A stretch of DNA of 64,000 nucleotides from Bacteroidales bacterium (GCA_016709025.1 JADJEQ010000003.1:1-64000), one strand, 5' to 3'. Counted from the first letter of the stretch, positions 7,382 through 15,216 are shown. Notes: a model not told the origin generated them from the letters alone. Program-made: numbers and translations.

Positions 7382-7512
7382 GCACAACAATGTATATAAA
7401 AAATAGTCGAAACAATAATAAAATCAAGGTTTATAGCTCGTATCAAACTTTGTTTTTAACCGAAAGTTTCGTGCTTCGAAATCGCCTACTTTTCATATAC
7501 TAACCGTTATGC
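7382..7512 (+). repeat. attC-like site, divergent family (C)
   Basis: R'' GCACAAC (7382-7388) and R' GTTATGC (7506-7512). The arms GTATATAAAAAATAG and CCTACTTTTCATATAC are near complements. The sequence is unrelated to family A. The R'' side rc (GTTGTGCTTTC) matches the start of its own cassette (GTGTGCTTC). Confidence 0.65.
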
Positions 7513-7558
7513 CTCATGCTTAAGTCAATATTACTTTGATGAATAATTGATTAACAAT

Positions 7559-7589
7559 TTGGAATTAGTTGTCTAAATAGGTAACTTTG
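7559..7589 (+). promoter_or_regulatory. Promoter of higBA cassette 3
   Basis: TTG (7559-7561), 20 bases, TAACTTTG (7582-7589), 19 bases before the toxin ATG. It has the same layout as the other two higBA cassettes. Confidence 0.6.
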
Positions 7590-7608
7590 CTTCGAAATTG
7601 AAAAATTT

Positions 7609-7929
7609 ATGCGGACTACTTATGTATATGGAACCGAGTTTTGGGATTTCTATTACAAACAAAGGCCAGCGGTTCAAGATAAAATTGATTGGATCATAGG
7701 TCTGGTTCGGACATTAAGAATGATTCCTGAGAAATTTTTCAAACATCTTGAAGGATCAGATGGACTTTTTGAAATCAGAATTAAAGCAGGAAGCGACATT
7801 TTCAGGATAATCTGTTTCTTTGATGAAGGGAATCTTATAATTCTGCTGAATGGCTTTCAGAAAAAGTCTGCCAAAACCCCAAGAAGAGAAATTGAGAAAG
7901 CAGAACGTTTTAAAAAAGAACTACTATGA
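7609..7929 (+). CDS. HigB-type RelE-superfamily toxin
   Basis: A 106-residue Gp49-like toxin (PF05973) resembling the protein at 4375: it shares the LFEIRIKAGSDIFRIICFFD core and the ILLNGFQKKSAKTPRREIEK tail. It should be a ribosome-dependent mRNA interferase held by the antitoxin just downstream, whose ATG overlaps its stop by four bases (ATGA). Promoter at 7559-7589. The frame is intact. The cassette is bounded by a divergent attC on the left (7382) and a family A attC on the right (8253), with matching ends GTTATGCCT / AGGCATAAC. Confidence 0.85.
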   Translation: MRTTYVYGTEFWDFYYKQRPAVQDKIDWIIGLVRTLRMIPEKFFKHLEGSDGLFEIRIKAGSDIFRIICFFDEGNLIILLNGFQKKSAKTPRREIEKAERFKKELL

Positions 7930-8258
7930 AGACAAATCAAGAAAATAATCTTGTTTCCTGGGATGACCATCTGGACAATAAGTATGGAAAAGCAGGCTCT
8001 CCATCCAGAGACAAATATGAAGAAGGTTTTGAGAATTTCAAAATTGGAGTTCTTATTCAGGAAGCGAGAAAACAACAGAATCTGACACAGGAGGAACTTG
8101 CATTAAAATGTGGCACCACTAAAAACTATATATCAAGAATTGAAAACAACGCCAGTGATATTCGCCTTTCGACACTTATGAGAATAATACGGGAAGGGCT
8201 TGGGGGACATCTCAAATTGAGTCTGGAATTCCAGGAAAGAAAAAGCACGAAGGCATAA
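7926..8258 (+). CDS. HigA-type XRE antitoxin
   Basis: A 110-residue antitoxin. The arm YGKAGSPSRDKYEEGFENFK is followed by an XRE helix-turn-helix (about residues 45-98), turn LTQEELALKCGTTKNYISRIE. It neutralises the HigB at 7609 and is expected to autorepress. The stop codon TAA (8256-8258) is part of the R'' box GCATAAC of the attC, so the last codons of the gene are formed by the recombination site. This leaves no spacer between gene and attC. Confidence 0.85.
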   Translation: MKTNQENNLVSWDDHLDNKYGKAGSPSRDKYEEGFENFKIGVLIQEARKQQNLTQEELALKCGTTKNYISRIENNASDIRLSTLMRIIREGLGGHLKLSLEFQERKSTKA

Positions 8259-8390
8259 CAAAGGCTAAATCCCGCACATGCGGGAGGCACATGGTTGTTA
8301 GGAGAAAGATTGTACATTTATTGAAAATTGTGCTGGCCGGAAAGATATATTTTTAAAACTGCCGCCAGCGTTTAGCCTCAACCGTTGGCA
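8253..8390 (+). repeat. attC site, family A with mini-hairpin insert
   Basis: R'' GCATAAC (8253-8259), R' GTTGGCA (8384-8390). The left arm is cut to GGCTAAA and followed by TCCCGCACATGCGGGA, a small palindrome that replaces CGCTATCGG of the common form. Confidence 0.82.
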
Positions 8391-8426
8391 GCAATATTTA
8401 AAAAGGACATCGCTTCGATAGATAAG

Positions 8427-9038
8427 ATGGAAAATAACAAGATTAATAAAACCCAAGCTCATGATTTATTTAAAAAGGCGTATATATTAGCCTATGAATC
8501 AAAAACGAAAATAAAACCTTGGGATGAAATTTTTGACTTATGGTTTAAAGCATCTAAAGCTGGACATATTAGAGCCCAGTTTTATTTAGGTGTATGTTAT
8601 GATCATGGCTTAGGCGTTGTTAAAGACTTACAAAAAGCTTTTGATTGGTACATGAAAGCGGCCAAGAAAGGAAAAATGGAAGCCCAATATAATATTGGAT
8701 TTTTTTATAAAAATGGAGAATTAGTAGATCAAGATTATAAAAAGGCTGTCCATTGGTACACACTTGCAGCGAAAAAAGGTGACACTGAAGCGCAAAGAGA
8801 TTTAGGATATTGCTATTTTTATGGAGAAGGTGTAAAACAAGACAGCGAAAAAGCTTTTCATTGGTATAAAAAGGCAGCAGAAAAGGATGACAGAAAAGCA
8901 TTATATAACATTGGACTATGCTATGAATTTGGAGACGGTGTTAAACAATCTAATCGTTGGGCCAGGCACTATTTTAAGAAATCAAGTGCTTTGAAATATA
9001 GAAAAGCGACAATGAAATTGAAAAGTTGGTATAATTGA
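8427..9038 (+). CDS. Sel1-repeat protein
   Basis: A 203-residue protein made almost wholly of Sel1-like repeats (about five units of 36 residues), each following the pattern A-x-x-x-L-G-x-x-Y-x-x-G-x-G-V-x-x-D-x-x-K-A-x-x-W-Y-x-x-A-A. Such solenoids are protein-binding scaffolds. I see no signal peptide, so it is probably cytoplasmic. I start at the ATG at 8427; a TTG start at 8385 would put the first codons inside the attC R' box. The cassette ends are a perfect match (GTTGGCAGC / GCTGCCAAC). Partner and role are unknown. Confidence 0.75.
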   Translation: MENNKINKTQAHDLFKKAYILAYESKTKIKPWDEIFDLWFKASKAGHIRAQFYLGVCYDHGLGVVKDLQKAFDWYMKAAKKGKMEAQYNIGFFYKNGELVDQDYKKAVHWYTLAAKKGDTEAQRDLGYCYFYGEGVKQDSEKAFHWYKKAAEKDDRKALYNIGLCYEFGDGVKQSNRWARHYFKKSSALKYRKATMKLKSWYN

Positions 9039-9051
9039 AAAGAAATACTGC

Positions 9052-9191
9052 TGCCAACAAAGGCTAAATCCCGCACATGCGGGAGGCGTATGGTTGTAAG
9101 GAGAAAGATTGTACATTTAATGAGAATTTGTGCTGGCCGGAAAGATATATTTTCAAAACTGCCCGCCAGCGTTTAGCCTCAACCGTTGGCG
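9052..9191 (+). repeat. attC site, family A with mini-hairpin insert
   Basis: R'' TGCCAAC (9052-9058), truncated left arm GGCTAAA plus the TCCCGCACATGCGGGA palindrome, right arm AGCGTTTAGCC, R' GTTGGCG (9185-9191). Confidence 0.85.
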
Positions 9192-9225
9192 GTAATTTGG
9201 ATGAAACTATATATAGAAATTAAAA

Positions 9226-10394
9226 ATGTACCTAATAGACAAACCATATATTTCAGATTTTCTTATCGATACGATAAAAGAAAATCACTATCAGGTTATT
9301 GCAACAAAAGTGGCTAAAGAATTAGTGACCGACGCTTCCATCAATTGGATTAGCGAAGAAGAGGCTATAGCGACTCTAAAAAATAACCCTTCTCAGCGGA
9401 TATATTCAAATTCGGAAAATGCTCTCATTTGGATAGATAAACACTTTGGGGAAAGTGAATTGTCAAAACAAATAAATATCCTCAAAGACAAGGTAAAATT
9501 CAGAGAGCAAATTAAATCCCTGTTTCCAGCATTTAAATTCCAAAAAATCAAGTTAGAAAACATTCAGAATATTACTGCCGGGGAATTGTCATTTCCATTT
9601 GTCATTAAACCATCCATCGGGTTTTTAAGTATTGGCGTTTATATCATAAATGATGAAAACGACTGGATTAAGGCAAAAGAGGAAATAACGCCGCACAATC
9701 TTAAAAGTATTTTCCCAAAAAATGTACTCGATACTTCGCACTTTATTCTTGAGGATTTTATTCAAGGTGAAGAGTACGCCGTAGATTATTATCATAACGA
9801 TAAGGGTGAGGTGGTTCTGTTAAATGTTTTACACCACCTTTTTTCATCGGGAACAGATACAAGTGACAGAGTATATTCGACTTCTAAAGCAATTATCGAG
9901 CAATATAAATCTGAATTGGAGCAGTTTTTAAGCACAATTGGCAATAAACTTCATTTAAAGAATTTTCCGGCTCATGCAGAAGTAAGAATAGATAAGAATG
10001 GCAAAATAATTCCTATCGAAATCAACCCACTTCGTTTTGGAGGTTGGTGTACTACGGCCGATTTATCGGGAATTACAGTGGGGCTTAATTCCTACAAATA
10101 CTATTTTGAAAACACTTACCCCAATTGGGATAAAATTTACGAAGGCAACGAAAACAAAATATTTAGCATCATCGTTTTAGATAATAATTCAGGTATTAAG
10201 CCTGCTGATATTGCAGAGTTTGATTATAAAGCACTTGCTGATGATTTTAAAACCCTGTTTTGATAAGAGCCTTAGATATTAACACATATCCTCTTTTTGG
10301 TTTTGTTTTTACAAAAACTGACAAAAAAAATAAAAAGGAATTATACGATATTCTCAGTTCGGATTTGAGAAAATATATCATTGTTAGAGAATAA
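9226..10394 (+). pseudogene. ATP-grasp domain enzyme, frameshifted near the C terminus
   Basis: An ATP-grasp fold protein: the lysine strand FPFVIKPS is at residues 123-130, and HAEVR (250-254) and EINP (265-268) carry the metal ligands of the active site. ATP-grasp enzymes join a carboxylate to an amine or thiol; the substrate is not evident. The frame of 345 codons stops at 10263, but from 10251 another frame runs to a stop at 10394 and reads NPVLIRALDINTYPLFGFVF onward. One A missing from the run at 10249-10252 would explain this and restore about 389 residues. The catalytic core lies before the shift. The cassette ends match over ten bases (GTTGGCGGTA / TACCGCCAAC). Confidence 0.75.
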
Positions 10395-10401
10395 AAACTA
10401 C

Positions 10402-10532
10402 CGCCAACAAGCGGTATATAACATTGGGGTTTAGGTGGTTATTCAAACATTCTGCCCCGCATCAAGTTCGGTGTAACTGGACAGGAAAGTAGCCCGCAAT
10501 CCCCAACGATTTCATACCGCCATACGTTAGCG
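10402..10532 (+). repeat. attC site, family B
   Basis: R'' CGCCAAC (10402-10408) and R' GTTAGCG (10526-10532). The arms GCGGTAT / ATACCGC and TTGGGG / CCCCAA pair. The sequence is unrelated to family A but shares a long central segment (GCATTCTG..CCCGCAT..TAGCCCG) with the site at 23244. Confidence 0.8.
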
Positions 10533-10577
10533 TGAATTGCAAAGAAAAGATATTCATCTACTTAATTGAAAATTTCC

Positions 10578-10585
10578 TATATTTG
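10578..10585 (+). promoter_or_regulatory. Candidate -7 element of mntA-hepT cassette 2
   Basis: TATATTTG (10578-10585) fits TAnnTTTG and lies four bases before an ATG at 10590, as in the first mntA cassette. No TTG is present at the usual distance upstream, so this is weaker. Confidence 0.4.
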
Positions 10586-10604
10586 TATTATGTCCGGTGT
10601 CGAG

Positions 10605-10880
10605 ATGAAAAATATTATCCTGGAATCTTTAAAACAGTATAATCCACTGTTTATAGGTTTGTTTGGTTCGTATGCAAGAAACGAACAGACCGTTAAAAGC
10701 GACATTGACATTCTTGTTTCTTTTCAAAACGGAATTTCTTTACTTGGACTTATTCGATTAGAGGATGAACTGTCCTTGAGGCTTGGACGCAAGGTTGATC
10801 TGATTACTGAAGGAGCGATTAAAAACAAGCGCATAAAAGACAATATTTCAAATGATCTTCAAATAATCTTTCAGGCATGA
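10605..10880 (+). CDS. mntA: MntA-type nucleotidyltransferase antitoxin
   Basis: A 91-residue minimal nucleotidyltransferase with GSYARNEQTVKSDID (GSX10DXD) at about residues 21-35. It should AMPylate and silence the HepT encoded just downstream, whose ATG overlaps its stop by four bases. The start could also be the ATG at 10590, which adds five residues and lies directly after a -7 element; 10605 gives the better fit to the family N terminus. The pair is only distantly similar to the one at 3512, so the array captured two separate MntA-HepT modules. Here both genes are intact. Confidence 0.85.
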   Translation: MKNIILESLKQYNPLFIGLFGSYARNEQTVKSDIDILVSFQNGISLLGLIRLEDELSLRLGRKVDLITEGAIKNKRIKDNISNDLQIIFQA

Positions 10881-11206
10881 AGGATGATATAGCTTTTATA
10901 GAACATATTTTGCTTTGTATTGATAAAATTCAGGAATACACGAAAAACCTGACTGCTCAAGACTTCAATAATAGTGAACTTATTCAAGACGCAGTTATTC
11001 GGAACATTGAAATAATTGGAGAGGCCACAAAGAAAATTTCAAAGGATTTAAAATCCCAATATCTGGAAATTCCATGGAAAGAGATGTCTGGAATGAGAGA
11101 TAAGCTGATACATGATTATTTTGGAGTTGATGTCGACGTTGTATGGAAAACAGTCAATGAAGATATTCCCTTTCTCAAATCACTTATTGAAAATATTGAT
11201 AAATAA
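10877..11206 (+). CDS. hepT: HepT toxin (HEPN/DUF86 RNase)
   Basis: A 109-residue all-alpha HEPN-domain toxin. The motif RDKLIHDY (RX4HXY) near residues 75-82 supplies the RNase residues and the tyrosine that MntA modifies. IRNIEIIGEATKKIS is the conserved helix before it. Translation is coupled to mntA by an ATGA overlap. The complex of two HepT dimers and MntA is the known architecture of the family. The cassette closes with the attC at 11215; opening bases GTTAGCGTGA and closing TCACGCTAAC match over ten bases. Confidence 0.87.
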   Translation: MKDDIAFIEHILLCIDKIQEYTKNLTAQDFNNSELIQDAVIRNIEIIGEATKKISKDLKSQYLEIPWKEMSGMRDKLIHDYFGVDVDVVWKTVNEDIPFLKSLIENIDK

Positions 11207-11214
11207 GCAACTCA

Positions 11215-11353
11215 CGCTAACAAAGGCTAAATCCCGCACATGCGGGAGGCGCAAGGTTGTAAGGAGAAAGATTGTACATTTATTGAAAATTGTACTGGCC
11301 GGAATGATATATATTCAAATGTGCCCGCCAGCGTTTAGCCTCGACCGTTAGCG
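11215..11353 (+). repeat. attC site, family A with mini-hairpin insert
   Basis: R'' CGCTAAC (11215-11221), shortened left arm plus TCCCGCACATGCGGGA, right arm AGCGTTTAGCC, R' GTTAGCG (11347-11353). It has exact R''/R' complementarity. Confidence 0.88.
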
Positions 11354-11378
11354 GCAACCCAAAAATCGACATTAGTCA

Positions 11379-11903
11379 ATGAGCATATTCAAGAAAATAT
11401 TTGGAGGTTCTGACAACTCAGACAAAAAATCTGGAGACCAAAAGCTTGACATCGAAAGACTTCTTTTGTCAGCTGATAAGAACAAAAGTGTTATAGAAAT
11501 TGATAATTCAATTTGTAAACTATGTGTTTGGGGTGACGAACTTGACAAGTTGACAGAGCCACAAAAGAAATTCTATTATAACCAGGAATTTGAGCGGGAG
11601 ATTAATAATGGTGGTTTTAATCAATATTTTAACAACTCCTCGGGAGACTTTGCTCACGAGACTATATTATCACTAAAATTAATTGGAGCAGACAAGACCG
11701 CTGATATTTTGCAAAACGCAATCAACGAATTTCCTAACAAGATAGTTCCAAAAGACAGAGAAGAGCGACAAGAGATTTTGGAGAAAATTGAAGAAAAGGC
11801 AAACAAAATTTGGGAAGAACTTGAACAAAAGTTTTTTGCTTATGTGGACGACTTGAATTCATTAAATATCGAATATGTTAGACAAAACAAGGACGAATTT
11901 TAA
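11379..11903 (+). CDS. DUF4375-domain protein
   Basis: A 174-residue protein with a short polar N-terminal extension (MSIFKKIFGG, then a Lys/Asp/Ser-rich stretch) and a DUF4375-like domain at about residues 50-140 (EREINNGGFNQYFNNSSGDF, then a helix ETILSLKLIGADKTADIL). The INNGGFxQYFxN core is diagnostic of this family of small cytoplasmic proteins of unknown role that are often near SUKH-like proteins. The N terminus resembles that of the broken gene at 38 (MNIFKKI). The frame is intact. The cassette start GTTAGCGGCA resembles its R'' side TGCCACTAAC. Confidence 0.7.
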   Translation: MSIFKKIFGGSDNSDKKSGDQKLDIERLLLSADKNKSVIEIDNSICKLCVWGDELDKLTEPQKKFYYNQEFEREINNGGFNQYFNNSSGDFAHETILSLKLIGADKTADILQNAINEFPNKIVPKDREERQEILEKIEEKANKIWEELEQKFFAYVDDLNSLNIEYVRQNKDEF

Positions 11904-11924
11904 CATAGAGGACAGAAGGGCTGC

Positions 11925-12026
11925 CACTAACAAAGGCTAAACGCTATCGGGCGCATGGTTGTAAGGAGAAAGATTGTAACTTTATTGTAAATTGTGCTGG
12001 CCGGAAAGATATATTTTCAAAACTAA
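11925..12026 (+). repeat. Truncated attC site, family A (right arm deleted)
   Basis: R'' CACTAAC (11925-11931), left arm GGCTAAACGCT and centre are normal up to TTTTCAAAACT (about 12024). Then the right arm, R' box and the first bases of the next cassette are missing, and the sequence runs straight into ATTGACAACATG. It should not fold or recombine as an attC. Confidence 0.8.
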
Positions 12027-12035
12027 ATTGACAAC

Positions 12036-12698
12036 ATGAAATACATAGTTATCAGCTTATTAATATTTCTATTTGCAAGCGTTTTCGCTCAAAACCCTGT
12101 AAACGAATTTGATACAAAAATCTATAGAAAGCATTTTACTGAACAACAAAGAATTGAACTCTTCAAGATTGTTTCTTTCTTAGATAGCATTGTAGTATCT
12201 CAAAATAGATTTGTCGAAATTGATAAGGCATATCAATATTATTACGATTCAATCTGCAAATTATCAAATTCTTCTCATGAAGTATATACTGCAAATGACG
12301 GTGAAGTGGAAAATTTCATTTTCAGCCTGGATACTATATTGTTCAACAAAATTTGGTCAAAACAAATTCCAACTCGAGTCAAGACCAGAGACACTACTCT
12401 TCACTATCCAGCAAATTTTTATTTAATTGATCTTAACCCTAATGGTGATTACGTTAAACTACTTGATAATTTAGGCAAATCCAATAGATATTATAAAAAA
12501 GTACATGAAGGGATTATATGTTCAGGGACGCTTTCTCCAGTTTTTTACGCCGGTTTTTTTAATCATGAGTACAGTTTTGACTTTAAAAATATTAGTGACA
12601 GGCTCTTTTTTTCAATTGCATTATTAACACTTGATGAGCCCATTGAAAAGAAGGTTGAACGATATTTGAAAAAAAGTTCTGCACATAACAAAGGCTAA
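12036..12698 (+). CDS. Secreted protein of unknown function
   Basis: A 220-residue protein with a signal peptide (MKYIVISLLIFLFASVFAQ) and no lipobox. The mature part has no motif I recognise; two cysteines (ICKLS, IICSG) could form a disulfide. The start of its cassette has been deleted together with the right arm of the preceding attC, so it can no longer be excised on its own. Its reading frame ends inside its own attC: the TAA at 12696-12698 is in the left arm GGCTAA, so the last six residues are encoded by the recombination site. Confidence 0.58.
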   Translation: MKYIVISLLIFLFASVFAQNPVNEFDTKIYRKHFTEQQRIELFKIVSFLDSIVVSQNRFVEIDKAYQYYYDSICKLSNSSHEVYTANDGEVENFIFSLDTILFNKIWSKQIPTRVKTRDTTLHYPANFYLIDLNPNGDYVKLLDNLGKSNRYYKKVHEGIICSGTLSPVFYAGFFNHEYSFDFKNISDRLFFSIALLTLDEPIEKKVERYLKKSSAHNKG

Positions 12699-12814
12699 AC
12701 ACTATCGGGCTCATGGATGAAAGGAGAAAGATTGTACTTTTAAAGAGTAATTCTGCTGGCCGGAATGATAAATTTTCAAAAGTGCCCGCCAGCGTTTAGC
12801 CTCAACCGTTAGTG
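12683..12814 (+). repeat. attC site, family A
   Basis: R'' ACATAAC (12683-12689), left arm GGCTAAACACT, right arm AGCGTTTAGCC, R' GTTAGTG (12808-12814). It contains the stop codon of the preceding gene. Confidence 0.83.
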
Positions 12815-12843
12815 ACAACTTTATTTCGATTGACAAAACTGAT

Positions 12844-13374
12844 ATGAAAATGGATAAAATCGAAATTAAAAAAATTACTTTATCCGACATTAACGAACTG
12901 CGATCTATAGGTAGGCAAACATTCTTTGAAACATTTTCAACGGGAAATACTGAAGAGAATATGACAAAATATTTAGACGAAGGATTTTCTATTGAAAAAC
13001 TTACTGCTGAACTAACAGACAAGAATGCTAAATTTTACTTTGCAACACTTGACGACACCGTAATTGGATATTTAAAACTAAATTTTGGCCAATCGCAAAC
13101 AGAACTTCAAGACGACAAAGCTCTTGAAATTGAACGCATTTATGTTTTAACAGAGTTTCACGGGAAAAAGGTGGGACAATTACTTTACGATCAGGCAATC
13201 CAAATAGCCAGACAGAAAAATGCAGACTATGTTTGGTTGGGTGTTTGGGAAGAAAACCCAAGAGCGATAAACTTTTATAAGAAAAACGGTTTCGTTGAGT
13301 TTGAAAAGCACATATTCAAATTGGGAAATGACGAACAGACCGACATAATGATGAAACTAAAACTGAATAACTAA
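12844..13374 (+). CDS. GNAT-family N-acetyltransferase
   Basis: A 176-residue GCN5-related acetyltransferase. Motif A is visible as LEIERIYVLTEFHGKKVGQ, where the pyrophosphate loop of acetyl-CoA would be bound by the HGKKVGQ turn, followed by the helix LLYDQAIQIARQ; motif B is WLGVWEENPRAINFYKKNGF. The N-terminal part IKKITLSDINELRSIGRQTF resembles bacterial spermidine/spermine acetyltransferases, but the acceptor cannot be told from sequence. Single gene of its cassette, frame intact, no obvious promoter. Acetyltransferases are common integron cargo. Confidence 0.83.
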   Translation: MKMDKIEIKKITLSDINELRSIGRQTFFETFSTGNTEENMTKYLDEGFSIEKLTAELTDKNAKFYFATLDDTVIGYLKLNFGQSQTELQDDKALEIERIYVLTEFHGKKVGQLLYDQAIQIARQKNADYVWLGVWEENPRAINFYKKNGFVEFEKHIFKLGNDEQTDIMMKLKLNN

Positions 13375-13396
13375 TGCAAACGACAAGTAAGGCTGC

Positions 13397-13527
13397 TACT
13401 AACAAAGGCTAAACGCTATCGGGCGCATGGTTGTAAGGAGAAAGATTGTACATTTAATGAAAATAGTACTGGCCGGAATGATAAGTTTTCAAAAGTGCCC
13501 GCCAGCGCTTAGCCTCAACCGTTGGCA
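13397..13527 (+). repeat. attC site, family A
   Basis: R'' TACTAAC (13397-13403), left arm GGCTAAACGCT, right arm AGCGCTTAGCC, R' GTTGGCA (13521-13527). Confidence 0.85.
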
Positions 13528-13546
13528 ACAAGCCTTCAAAAAAAAC

Positions 13547-13577
13547 TTGCAATTGACGTATGAAATATTTAATTTTG
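13547..13577 (+). promoter_or_regulatory. Promoter of the RHH-VapC cassette
   Basis: TTG (13547-13549), 20 bases, TAATTTTG (13570-13577). The half-sites ACGTA (13556-13560) and TACGT (13578-13582) flank the -7 element as an inverted repeat, a possible operator. Confidence 0.55.
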
Positions 13578-13598
13578 TACGTAATTCATTTTAAGGTT

Positions 13599-13850
13599 AT
13601 GGAAACGAAATTAACATTGAGATTAAATGATAATGTTATTGAGCGAGCTAAAAATTATGCTCGTAGTCATAAGATTAGTCTTTCAAAAATGATTGAATCT
13701 TATCTTGATAGCATAACAAAACAGAAGGAAGAGGAGAATAAGATTCCGATTACTCCGCTGGTTGACAGTTTGAGCGGTGTAATTGATTTGCCTGATGACT
13801 TTGATTATAAAAGAAATTATCGTGACTATATGGAAAACAAGTATAAATGA
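13599..13850 (+). CDS. Ribbon-helix-helix antitoxin (DUF6364-like)
   Basis: An 83-residue antitoxin. The N terminus METKLTLRLNDNVIERAKNY is the strand and first helix of a ribbon-helix-helix DNA-binding dimer, followed by the second helix KISLSKMIESYLDSI; the acidic tail (LPDDFDYKRNYRDYMENKY) is the likely toxin-binding part. I start at the ATG at 13599, after the promoter at 13547-13577, not at the in-frame ATG at 13560, which precedes the -7 element. The stop overlaps the toxin start by four bases. Confidence 0.8.
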   Translation: METKLTLRLNDNVIERAKNYARSHKISLSKMIESYLDSITKQKEEENKIPITPLVDSLSGVIDLPDDFDYKRNYRDYMENKYK

Positions 13851-14263
13851 AAAGAATATTCGTCGATACAAACATTGTGATTGATTTATTGTCACGGAGA
13901 GAACCATTTTATGAAGAAGCAGCAATTCTTTTTTCACTTGCAGACAATAAGAAAATTGAATTAGCTGTATCATCCCTGACAATTGCAAATACAAGTTACG
14001 TGTTGTACAGACAAATGGACTCAAATAAAGCAAGATCAATTCTTAGAAAACTCAGATTGATAGTACAGGTTTTACCATTGGATGATAAAATTGTTGGATT
14101 AGCTTTAAATGACGAGACTTTCTCAGACTTCGAGGATAGTCTTCAATATTTCACAGCAATTGAAAACAGACAAGAATTGATTATTACCAGGAATCTTAGA
14201 GATTATAAAAATTCAAAGCTGCCGACAATGACAGCAAGGCAATTCATTGAAACTCTGGAATAA
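13847..14263 (+). CDS. PIN-domain toxin (VapC-like)
   Basis: A 138-residue PIN-domain ribonuclease. The metal-binding acids are visible as VDTN (Asp7) at the start and FEDS (Asp97) in the C-terminal half; the RNLRDYKNSKLPTMTARQF end is the common PIN tail. It would cleave RNA unless bound by the RHH antitoxin upstream, with which it overlaps by four bases. The cassette is bounded by family A attC sites; the opening GTTGGCAAC and closing GTTGCTAAC are near complements. Confidence 0.88.
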   Translation: MKRIFVDTNIVIDLLSRREPFYEEAAILFSLADNKKIELAVSSLTIANTSYVLYRQMDSNKARSILRKLRLIVQVLPLDDKIVGLALNDETFSDFEDSLQYFTAIENRQELIITRNLRDYKNSKLPTMTARQFIETLE

Positions 14264-14270
14264 GGCCAGT

Positions 14271-14401
14271 TGCTAACAAAGGCTAATCGCTAACGGGCGC
14301 TTGGTTGATAGAAGAAAAATTGTACATGTATTGAAAATACTGCTGGCCGGAAAGATCCATTTTCAAAAGTGCCCGCCAGCGCTTAGCCTCGACCGTTGAG
14401 T
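14271..14401 (+). repeat. attC site, family A
   Basis: R'' TGCTAAC (14271-14277), left arm GGCTAATCGCT, right arm AGCGCTTAGCC, R' GTTGAGT (14395-14401). Confidence 0.83.
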
Positions 14402-14406
14402 ACAAT

Positions 14407-15207
14407 ATGAAAGAAACACTATACATACTAATTACAATGCTGTTTTTTTCTTGTTCAGAGAAAGCTAAAAAAAGTGCATCCGAAAATAGAATAATAAAAG
14501 AACAAATCGTTTCGACTGAAACCAATAATTCAGACGACCCTATTGAAATTTCGCAACAAGAAAAAGATTTTAATGAGTTTTTAGAGTCTATTAAAACATT
14601 TAAAATTCAACCAATTGACACATTGGAAATTGATTATGACTTTAAACAACTTGAAAAATATAAAATAGGAAAAAACATTATCCAAGTTTTCAAAAAAGAC
14701 AGTTTAAATATTGATTGGATAAAAATAAACTCAAACAAACTTACTGTTGAAAATTTAAAAACAATTAACCCGAGAGTTGATGGCAATAGAGAAAATATGT
14801 TTTGTAATAGTATTCAGAAGATTAAATTATATAACATCAATAAAGATGAAATAATCTTTTTAGAATTCACTTCTCATCCTTGTACTGGTCTTGGTTGTAG
14901 TGTTTCTGACTATTTAATTTATGATGTTAAAAATAACCAAGTCAATCTCTTTGGAAACTTTAGAACGGTAAATATGGATTTTTACAACTTTCCAATTAAC
15001 AAAAAACTAAATTATATATCAACTGAATATCAAGGTGATTTTCACGGAGCAACACCAATTCATTTTATTAGTAGAGTTTACTCATTGGACAACAAAGGAA
15101 AGTTTCAACTTGAAAAAGATTTAAAAGGCAAAGAATATTATTATGAAATAATAACCTTTCCAAATGAGGAAACTAAAGAATTTGAATATAAACGAAATTG
15201 GTTTTGA
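14407..15207 (+). CDS. Lipoprotein of unknown function
   Basis: A 266-residue protein whose signal peptide ends in a lipobox (LFFSC, Cys16), followed by a Lys/Ser/Glu-rich linker of about 45 residues. The mature domain contains the segment FTSHPCTGLGCSVSDYLIYD, with two cysteines that may pair, and TEYQGDFHGATPIHF. I do not recognise a family. It starts five bases after the R' box GTTGAGT, so the leader is very short. The attC that follows (about 15217) is of a divergent type. Confidence 0.58.
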   Translation: MKETLYILITMLFFSCSEKAKKSASENRIIKEQIVSTETNNSDDPIEISQQEKDFNEFLESIKTFKIQPIDTLEIDYDFKQLEKYKIGKNIIQVFKKDSLNIDWIKINSNKLTVENLKTINPRVDGNRENMFCNSIQKIKLYNINKDEIIFLEFTSHPCTGLGCSVSDYLIYDVKNNQVNLFGNFRTVNMDFYNFPINKKLNYISTEYQGDFHGATPIHFISRVYSLDNKGKFQLEKDLKGKEYYYEIITFPNEETKEFEYKRNWF

Positions 15208-15216
15208 AAAACACTT

